From the NCBI GenBank assembly GCA_945870175.1, contig CAMBRJ010000211.1, positions 1 through 5,777 of the forward strand: DNA of 5,777 bases. Reading direction: 5' to 3'. A model generated the notes under the pieces. The model was not told the origin of the DNA and did no database searches. It saw only the letters and a program-made list of their open reading frames with translations. Source of the DNA: Gemmatimonas phototrophica (lineage in GTDB: Bacteria > Gemmatimonadota > Gemmatimonadetes > Gemmatimonadales > Gemmatimonadaceae). The translations under genes and the position numbers were made by a program. This document shows, piece by piece, positions 1-5,777 of the stretch (the first letter of the stretch is position 1; each line of letters opens with the position of its first letter).

Positions 1-286
1 CACGCACACCACTCGCCTTGAAGGCGGTGATCTCGTGTTCGGCGGCCATACGACCGAAGGTGTACAAGGTCGCCACGAGCACGGCCATCGGCATCGTCAT
101 CGCGATGGTGAATGGCAGCGACAGGACGAAGAACTTGCCGATGGCCGACCAGGGGAGTCCCTTGCCGGCAAGGTTCGCGAGCTGGCGCGCGACGTACTGC
201 AGCATGAGCAGCGACGTCAGCGCAGACAGCGCAAACAGGAGAGGTCCGACGTGCTCGCGCACGACATAGCGGGTAACAAGCTTCAC
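1..286 (-). CDS. LptF/LptG (YjgP/YjgQ) family LPS export permease, N-terminal part, runs off the left edge
   Basis: Seen: 95 codons on the minus strand from a GTG at 286-284, open to base 1. The product begins VKLVTRYVVREHVGPLL, the usual LptF/LptG opening of a short basic-amphipathic N-terminus leading into the first membrane segment (about residues 13-33). A second hydrophobic stretch covers about residues 49-77 and contains the LP-x(7)-P pattern (L57 P58, P66). It is followed by FGRMAAEHEITAFKASGV (residues 77-94), which matches the family signature around 'lgrLs.DsEl.AlraSG'. Known: LptF and LptG form the transmembrane part of the LptB2FG ABC transporter, which extracts LPS from the inner membrane and passes it to LptC/LptA. 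The fragment cannot separate LptF from LptG, and Bacteroidota-type genomes often carry both. Start choice: the frame stays open upstream (HHGIYVV...), but GTG 286 gives the canonical family N-terminus; a weak purine-rich ACGGAA lies about 8 bases upstream. The remaining three quarters of the gene, including the periplasmic jellyroll, lies outside the window. Confidence 0.92.
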   Translation of the reverse strand, partial: MKLVTRYVVREHVGPLLFALSALTSLLMLQYVARQLANLAGKGLPWSAIGKFFVLSLPFTIAMTMPMAVLVATLYTFGRMAAEHEITAFKASGVR

Positions 287-347
287 GACGTAAATTCCGT
301 GGTGACCACCCGCATTATCAAGGGCGCGTCGGCCTAGAGTCGACAAT
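287..347. promoter_or_regulatory. Divergent intergenic region, candidate shared promoter and operator
   Basis: These 61 bases separate the two divergent start codons, so promoters for both genes are expected here or in the 5' ends of the genes. The only AT-rich element is ATTATC at 314-319. Read on the minus strand it is GATAAT, five of six matches to a -10 box, and would start the permease transcript about 20 bases before its GTG. Read on the plus strand the overlapping CATTAT (313-318) could serve the SprA-like gene. No convincing -35 box is seen at 16-18 bp on either strand; the best minus-strand match, TTGTCG (346-341), has a 21-bp spacer. A perfect 11-bp dyad, GTGGT-G-ACCAC, spans 299-309 and would overlap the minus-strand start point. 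Arms this short occur by chance, so an operator role is only a suggestion. Confidence 0.3.
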
Positions 348-3300
348 ATGCGCTCGCAGTTTTTGACCGTACGGCGGCGACAGGGTTGGCCGCTGGTACC
401 CCACGACCGGAGTTCGGTGCGCAGGCAGCTCCAGATTTGGGCGCGCGTGGCATGGCGGCTGGCATGGCCGTTGGCGCTGCTGACGGCCGTCTCCGTGACC
501 GCGTCACCGCTCGCGGCGCAGTCGGGTGCCCTTCAGTCAGCGCCATTGCCTCCAGGGGCGCGTTTGGCTGCGGATTCTCTACGCCTGAAGGTCCCCTCCA
601 TCCTCGGCCCTTTTGGCGTCGCTACGGCGCTGCGGCCGGATCCCGCCCGCGTCGCCGATCGCGCCGTCGCCATCGCCCGTCGCCGCCACGAGGAGCGGAT
701 CGTCGCTCGCTGGGGACAGACGGTCGTCCGCGGCCTCGCTGGGCCGGGGTCGACGGTCGTCGCCGCCCGGTCCGACAGCGGCCCGACCCCCGGCGCCCTG
801 GTGCCGCTGGTTCCGCAACGCCGGCCGGGGGCTGATGCCGCCACCCAGCTCGCCACCGACCTCGTGGGCGACATCGGCGACCTCGGGATCGCCCTCCAGT
901 CGCGCCTCGAGTCGAAGGTGCAGCGCAGTCGCAACGAGCGATGCACCACGGCGCAGCTCACCATCCTTGGCAACAATTGCTTCGGCATCTTTCAGCCGGC
1001 GTTCGACTTTCAGTTCAACGTGCGCACCGGCGGCGTCGTGGCCAATCGCGTGCACGTGAATGTCGACTACGACTCGCAGCGTGAATTCGATGCGTCGAAC
1101 AACATCTCGGTGCGCTACCAGGGCAAGTCGGACGAAGCCCTGCAGACGCTCGAAGTCGGCAACGTCACCTTCCAGCCGCCGGCCTCGCGCTTCCTCACGT
1201 CGGGCATCCCGTCGGGTAACTACGGGATTCAGGCCACCGGACAAATCGGACCCATGCGCTTCACGTCCATCGCGGCGCAACAGAAAGGCAATGTCTCCAA
1301 GGACAACGTCTTTACGATCGGGGAACGCTCGCAGCAGCAGGTCGATCGCGTCATCGAAGACATTCAGGTCGAAACGCGACGATTCTTCTTTACGATCGAT
1401 CCACGATTGCTCGGTGGGTACCCCAACATCGACCTGTTGAATCGGCAGCAGATGCAGCAACTCGCCGCATCGCTCCCCGATTCCGTGCGACCGGCGCGAC
1501 TGTACGTGTATCGCCAGCTCATCGGCGCCGCGAATCAGAATCCCCGTGGCCCGCAGTTCTCGGTGCGCGGGGCGCGCAATCCCTCGCGGCAGATCTACGA
1601 AGTGTTGCGCGAGAACGTCGACTACTACGTCGATCCCTCGCAGCTCTGGATTGCGCTGGTGCGTCCGCTCAATCCCAACAGTGAGCGGCTCGCTGTCGCG
1701 TACGAAGTGAATGTGGCCGGCACGCCGGGACGGAACGTGAACACCGGCGGCACGCCCGACATCGAGTTTACGGCCGACCCGCAGTACGCGAATCTGCTCT
1801 GGGAGCCAGAACTGCAGCCCACCAACACCGCCTACTTCCTGCGCGAACTCAAGTCGGTGTATCGCCTCGGCGGCGAAGATCTGCAGCGCCAAACGATCAA
1901 GCTCAAGCTCGTCACCGGCACCTCCGGCGACCAGGAGAAGCCGATCGATGCGTCGCGCGGCGAAACCTATCTGCAGCTGTTCGGCCTCTCGCAGGCCACC
2001 AACTCGGCGGCGTTCGACGTCGAGAATCGCGTGTGGCCGCGCCCCAATGATCCCAACACGCTGGCGTCGTTCGCCGGCGGCAACGGCCAGCAAAAGCTGA
2101 TCCGCGACTACTTCGTCTTTTATCCGTCGCTGCAGCCGTTCGCGCGCGGCGGACTGGCGCAGCCGCTCGCCAATCCAGCCAACGACACGCTGTACCGCTA
2201 TCCCAACGAGTACCTGTACTCGGCGCAGCGACCGCAGGCCATCTATCGCATGGTGGCCAGCTACCTCTCCGAAGGCGGCGGCAGCACACAATCCATCAAG
2301 CTCAGCACGATTCAGGTGCGGCCCAACTCCGAGCGCGTGTCGCTCGACGGCCGCTTGCTGACCAAGACGACGGACTACGAGATCGACTACGACCTCGGCA
2401 TGATCACCTTCAATCGGCCGGATACGCTGTTCGCCACGCCACGGCAGGTGTCGGTGCGCTACGAGGAGAACCCGCTGTTCGCGGCGGCGCCCACCACCAT
2501 TCTCGGCTTCGCGTCGCAGTTCCCTCTCGAGAACGGGCAGCTGGCCTTCACCGCGATCTCGCAAAGTCAGCGCTCGGGATACAACCGACCGCCGCTCGGG
2601 TTTGAGCCGGTCGGGTCGCTGGTGGCTGGTGTCACCGGCAATCTGGCGTGGGATGCACCGCTACTCACGCGCGCGCTCGGGAAGCTCCCCTTCAAGCACA
2701 GCGCCACCCCGTCGCGCGTGAGCCTGCAGGGCGAGTTCGCGATGAGCAAACCGCAGCCCAATGCCGCGGGGCAGGCGTACCTCGAATCGTTTGAGGGCGA
2801 AGGCGCCATGCCCGGGATCTCGCTCTCCGAAGGCTCCTGGTACTACAGCTCGCGTCCGTCACTGGGGAACACGCTGGCGTCGCGCTTCGGGAGTAGCACG
2901 TTCTCGGTCAATCGCGCCGCGACGATGGCGTTCCAGAACAACGGCGTCGATGTCGGGGGCAACTTCATTCAGTTCAGTCTCCAACAGATCGATCCGTCGG
3001 TGCGCATCGTGGGCAGCGGCGTGCAGGCACCTGAGCAGCTGCTGTGGATGACGCTCTATCCGCTCAAAACCGGCGGTATCTTCGACTTCGAGCCCGGCAC
3101 CGCGAAGCGCCGGTTCGCCTGGACGGTCGGTGACAACAGCCTCGTTGGCAATACGCCCTCAGGACGTCGCTGGCGTTCGCTGCGTACGGTCATCAATCCC
3201 AGCGGCGCCGATCTGTCGCGGACCGAGAACATCGAATTCTTCGCGCTGGTGCAATCCGAGCAGTCGAAGGTGAAGCGCAATCCCACGCTCGTGTTCGACT

Positions 3301-5777
3301 TCGGCGAGATCAGCGAGAACAGCGTCGCCTTCGCCCCCGAAACGCTCACGGTGAATTCGCCGGTACGCGCCGGACTTCCCGCCGACTCCACCTATCGCGG
3401 CAAGCGGCTCGTGGGCTTCGATCGCTTCGATTCCGAGCGCGATCGGTTCTCGCGCGCATTTAACGCGGCCGAGAACGATAAGGGCCTGCCCGGCGACGTG
3501 GCCGATACGCTCGTGGTCGTGAATCGCACCGGCCCGTCGCCGGTGATCTCCACGCAGAACAAGGTCGCCATCTGCACGCAAGCGGTGCAGATCGTGCAGG
3601 TGCTCGGCGACAGCCGCGCCAACTGCGGCGCCCGCAACAACCGGCTCGACGAAGAAGACATCGATCTCGACGGCCAGCTCAACATGCCGAACGCGGCCAT
3701 CGATCAGGAGCAATACAAGCGTTTTGTGGTCGACCTGGCGGATACGCGCAATTGGACGCGAGTGGGCAAGTGCTACCAGCAGAAGGACTCGACGGTGAAT
3801 GGCGTGGTCAGCGATTCGTTGTGCTGGGTGCAGGTGCGCATCAACTGGCGCGCGCCGGCTGAAGCGCAAAACAATCCGAACGACCGGCGCGTGCGCGCGT
3901 TGCGGCTCACGATGGTGTCGAGCGCCGAGTCGGCGGACGACGCGTTCGTGCGCGTGGCGCTGACCCGATTGAAGCTGGTCGGCGCCCCGTGGCTCAAGCG
4001 CAGCGTTGAACCGCTTTCTGGTATGGCCGGCGACTCGGCCGGTGTGGTGGGCGGCTACGTGATCGCCAGCGTGATCGGCACGCTCGACTCCACCTCGTTG
4101 GTTCCGTACACGCCGCCGCCGGGTGTGATCGAAGCGCCGGAGAACAGGCAAACCGGTTACGAGAACAACCGTCTGCAGGTGAACGAGCGTGCGCTGCGAC
4201 TGCAGGCGGGTATTCCGGGCCGTCAGTTCCGTGCGTTTGATCGCGCCGAAGCGTTCTTCCGCTTTCAGGAAGGCACCAAGACCTTCATGGGCTACAAGAC
4301 GCTACGCTTGTGGATGCGTGGCCGCGGCAACGGCTGGGGGCAGAACGGCGAGTTGAATGGCTACGTGAAGATCGGCCGCGACGAGAACAACTTCTACATG
4401 TATCGCACACCGGTGAACGCTGGGGTGGGGCTCAGTGCGTGGGAGCCTGAAGTGCGGGTCGATTTGCAGAAGTTTCAGATCCTGCGCGCGCAACTCGAAA
4501 ATAATTTCTTGACCGGCTCCGCCGACTCGGTGTCCTGTTCTGGCGCCGACCTGGAGCTGATCCGTCGCTCGGGCTTGCCGCGAGGCGTGGCCGTGCGTCG
4601 TTATGCGGTCTGTCAGGATGGCTACATCGTGTACAGCGCCGACCCGACCGTCACGCCGCCCAATCTCGCCGGCGTGCAGGAAATGGCGGTCGGCCTTGTG
4701 CGCGTGGACAGTGTGCCCCGTGGCGGCACCGGCATCATGAGCAACGACACGCTCGAACTGTGGATCAACGACATTCGCCTGACTGATGTGGTGGATGATA
4801 TCGGATTCGCCGGCGAACTGGGTCTGGCGGTCAACGCCGGTGACCTTGCCGACTTCCGCATGAACGTGAGTCGTCGCGATCCCAACTTCCGGCAACTCAA
4901 CGAGACCCCATCGTTCCTCACCACGAGCGGGGTGAGTGTGGGCACCACCCTGCATCTCGAGCGGATGTTGCCCCAACGACTCGGCATCGTGATGCCATTC
5001 AGCGTGGACTACGCGGGCTCCGGCGTGGATCAGCTGTTCATCAACCGCACCGACGTCCGCGCCAGTGGCATTCAGGGGCTGCGCAATCCCAGCGATAAGC
5101 GCGTGAACTACGCGCTCGCCTTGCGACGGGCGACCCCGATGGGTGGTGGATGGTATGCCCCGCTCGTGAATGGACTCGCGCTCAATGGTACCTGGTCGAA
5201 TGCCGCCTCGCAGAGCGCCTTTCAGAAGGCCACCAACAGCGCGTATGCGCTTGGGGCGTCACTCAATCTGTCCGACGACCGTCGCGAATCGACGCTGCCG
5301 CGCGTGGTCGATGCGCTGTTTCGTATTCTCCCGCGCGGAGTGCGCGAGAGTGACGCCATTCGCAACTTCCGTGGACAGCGTTTCCGATGGTCGCCCACGG
5401 CGTTCCGGTTGTCGAGCTCCATGGCGCGCAACGCGAACTCGAGCACCTCGTTCACGAAGGCGGCGGAGTCCCCGACGGACACCGGTCAGGTCGCGAACGG
5501 CCTCACGCACTTCTGGCAGAACAGCGGCTCCCTCGAGTTCCGTCCCTCGGCCGGACTGACGGCCTCGATGAACGCGCGACAGCTGCTGGATCGGCGTGAC
5601 TATCGCACCACGTCGATCTTGGCCGACAGCACCGATCGTGGACAGGCGGCGGCGGCTGAGCGCTTACAGCTGCTGGGTACGACGATGGGGCTCGAGCGCG
5701 AACGTTCGCTCACGTCGGCCGTGCTGTTCCAACCCACGCTCGCCGTGTGGTTGCGGCCGCGCTTCGACTTCAACTCG
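348..5777 (+). CDS. sprA: SprA-like giant outer-membrane protein, type IX secretion translocon (Sov/SprA family), 3' end beyond the window
   Basis: Seen: 1810 codons without a stop or frameshift. The N-terminus is basic, with a hydrophobic core at about 38-50 and a likely signal cleavage near A56/A57 (ASPLAAQ). A basic, Pro/Ala-rich linker (60-195) follows. Family landmarks then appear in order: an FxxxPxFDFQFNV opening (212-224); VDYDSQREFDASNN (about 239-252); EVGNVTF (269-275); FYPSLQPF (591-598); DGRLLTKTTDYEIDYDLGMITF (667-688); YLESFEGEG (811-819); NIEFFALVQ (961-969); FDFGEISEN (983-991); DEEDIDLDG (1101-1109); VNERALRL (1278-1285); DENNFYMY (1345-1352); WEPEVRVDL (1365-1373); LELWINDIRLTD (1469-1480). 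Known: SprA is a roughly 2400-residue, 36-strand barrel that forms the outer-membrane channel of the type IX secretion system and passes folded cargo to the surface in gliding and non-gliding members of the FCB group. By that comparison about a quarter of the protein is missing here. ATG 348 is the first start after an in-frame stop at 303-305. The protein diverges from Bacteroidota SprA and carries eight cysteines in four close pairs. Whether this strain has the rest of the secretion system cannot be seen. Confidence 0.88.
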   Translation, partial: MRSQFLTVRRRQGWPLVPHDRSSVRRQLQIWARVAWRLAWPLALLTAVSVTASPLAAQSGALQSAPLPPGARLAADSLRLKVPSILGPFGVATALRPDPARVADRAVAIARRRHEERIVARWGQTVVRGLAGPGSTVVAARSDSGPTPGALVPLVPQRRPGADAATQLATDLVGDIGDLGIALQSRLESKVQRSRNERCTTAQLTILGNNCFGIFQPAFDFQFNVRTGGVVANRVHVNVDYDSQREFDASNNISVRYQGKSDEALQTLEVGNVTFQPPASRFLTSGIPSGNYGIQATGQIGPMRFTSIAAQQKGNVSKDNVFTIGERSQQQVDRVIEDIQVETRRFFFTIDPRLLGGYPNIDLLNRQQMQQLAASLPDSVRPARLYVYRQLIGAANQNPRGPQFSVRGARNPSRQIYEVLRENVDYYVDPSQLWIALVRPLNPNSERLAVAYEVNVAGTPGRNVNTGGTPDIEFTADPQYANLLWEPELQPTNTAYFLRELKSVYRLGGEDLQRQTIKLKLVTGTSGDQEKPIDASRGETYLQLFGLSQATNSAAFDVENRVWPRPNDPNTLASFAGGNGQQKLIRDYFVFYPSLQPFARGGLAQPLANPANDTLYRYPNEYLYSAQRPQAIYRMVASYLSEGGGSTQSIKLSTIQVRPNSERVSLDGRLLTKTTDYEIDYDLGMITFNRPDTLFATPRQVSVRYEENPLFAAAPTTILGFASQFPLENGQLAFTAISQSQRSGYNRPPLGFEPVGSLVAGVTGNLAWDAPLLTRALGKLPFKHSATPSRVSLQGEFAMSKPQPNAAGQAYLESFEGEGAMPGISLSEGSWYYSSRPSLGNTLASRFGSSTFSVNRAATMAFQNNGVDVGGNFIQFSLQQIDPSVRIVGSGVQAPEQLLWMTLYPLKTGGIFDFEPGTAKRRFAWTVGDNSLVGNTPSGRRWRSLRTVINPSGADLSRTENIEFFALVQSEQSKVKRNPTLVFDFGEISENSVAFAPETLTVNSPVRAGLPADSTYRGKRLVGFDRFDSERDRFSRAFNAAENDKGLPGDVADTLVVVNRTGPSPVISTQNKVAICTQAVQIVQVLGDSRANCGARNNRLDEEDIDLDGQLNMPNAAIDQEQYKRFVVDLADTRNWTRVGKCYQQKDSTVNGVVSDSLCWVQVRINWRAPAEAQNNPNDRRVRALRLTMVSSAESADDAFVRVALTRLKLVGAPWLKRSVEPLSGMAGDSAGVVGGYVIASVIGTLDSTSLVPYTPPPGVIEAPENRQTGYENNRLQVNERALRLQAGIPGRQFRAFDRAEAFFRFQEGTKTFMGYKTLRLWMRGRGNGWGQNGELNGYVKIGRDENNFYMYRTPVNAGVGLSAWEPEVRVDLQKFQILRAQLENNFLTGSADSVSCSGADLELIRRSGLPRGVAVRRYAVCQDGYIVYSADPTVTPPNLAGVQEMAVGLVRVDSVPRGGTGIMSNDTLELWINDIRLTDVVDDIGFAGELGLAVNAGDLADFRMNVSRRDPNFRQLNETPSFLTTSGVSVGTTLHLERMLPQRLGIVMPFSVDYAGSGVDQLFINRTDVRASGIQGLRNPSDKRVNYALALRRATPMGGGWYAPLVNGLALNGTWSNAASQSAFQKATNSAYALGASLNLSDDRRESTLPRVVDALFRILPRGVRESDAIRNFRGQRFRWSPTAFRLSSSMARNANSSTSFTKAAESPTDTGQVANGLTHFWQNSGSLEFRPSAGLTASMNARQLLDRRDYRTTSILADSTDRGQAAAAERLQLLGTTMGLERERSLTSAVLFQPTLAVWLRPRFDFNS
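409..419 (+). promoter_or_regulatory. Candidate ribosome binding site and alternative GTG start for the SprA-like gene
   Basis: GGAG at 409-412 lies four bases before an in-frame GTG at 417-419 (codon 24 of the long form). Starting there gives a 34-residue signal peptide with a basic head (RRQ..R..R), a hydrophobic core and the same LAAQ end, a more usual layout than the 57-residue version from ATG 348. ATG 348 has only a weak AGAG at 336-339, eight bases upstream. A further GTG at 447-449 would give a still shorter, standard signal peptide but has no clear Shine-Dalgarno sequence. The spacing of four bases before GTG 417 is rather short, so neither start is settled. Confidence 0.3.

Noticed and set aside
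18..337. Two short plus-strand frames of 83 and 100 codons at the left edge.
   Set aside because: They lie opposite the LptF/LptG permease, whose membrane segments and EHEITAFKASG signature leave no doubt about the coding strand.
339..344. The palindrome GTCGAC just before ATG 348.
   Set aside because: A six-base palindrome is expected by chance in GC-rich DNA and has no repeated partner nearby.
386..835. A 149-codon plus-strand frame overlapping the start of the SprA-like gene.
   Set aside because: Its product is an Arg/Pro/Gly-rich sequence typical of an out-of-frame read in high-GC DNA, and it ends before the conserved core begins. The possibility that the true gene is frameshifted here was considered, but frame 348 stays open and carries the signal peptide directly in frame with the SprA core.
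579..2564. A 661-codon open frame on the minus strand.
   Set aside because: It is exactly in register with the SprA-like codons, so its stops can arise only from sense TTA, CTA and TCA codons, which this G/C-rich gene avoids. It ends where the sense strand has a rare CTA (579-581). The product is an Arg/Val/His-rich sequence without recognisable domains, while the plus strand has a full set of family landmarks.
3159..4151. A 330-codon open frame on the minus strand.
   Set aside because: Same in-register shadow; it stops at a sense TCA codon (3159-3161). The translation is Arg/His/Ala-rich with no motif, and lies opposite conserved SprA segments.
4302..4976. A 224-codon open frame on the minus strand.
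   Set aside because: Same in-register shadow; it stops at a sense CTA codon (4302-4304). The His-rich product comes from sense GTG/ATG-type codons read backwards.
5150..5599. Several short frames on both strands near the right end.
   Set aside because: All overlap the continuing SprA-like frame, are rich in Arg and Ser, and show no motif or ribosome binding site.

Overview
The window holds two genes, divergently arranged, from a high-GC Gram-negative bacterium. An outer-membrane secretion translocon of the SprA family, a signal peptide ending in a Leu-Ala-Ala-Gln segment, and strong G/C preference at third codon positions together point to the FCB superphylum. A Gemmatimonadota-like genome is the most economical guess, because most Bacteroidota that carry SprA have lower GC. 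This assignment is inference; there is no rRNA or other marker in the window.

Positions 1-286 (minus strand) hold the first 95 codons of an LptF/LptG (YjgP/YjgQ) inner-membrane permease, part of the machine that extracts lipopolysaccharide from the inner membrane and moves it to the cell surface. The gene runs off the left edge. Positions 287-347 are a short divergent intergenic region with an AT-rich element that could serve as a -10 box, and an 11-bp dyad.

Positions 348-5777 (plus strand) are one uninterrupted reading frame of 1810 codons that runs off the right edge. It encodes a SprA-like (Sov-like) giant outer-membrane protein, the translocon of the type IX secretion system. Landmark segments of the SprA family occur in the expected order along the whole protein. 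The C-terminal part, several hundred residues judging by the roughly 2400-residue F. johnsoniae SprA, lies outside the window.

Both genes serve the outer envelope: one delivers LPS, the other exports proteins across the same outer membrane. No mobile element, CRISPR array, RNA gene or other system was found. The points most worth a second look are the eight cysteines of the SprA-like protein, which fall into four closely spaced pairs, an EF-hand-like acidic loop between two of those pairs, an altered DDFEG-type motif, and an unresolved choice of start codon.
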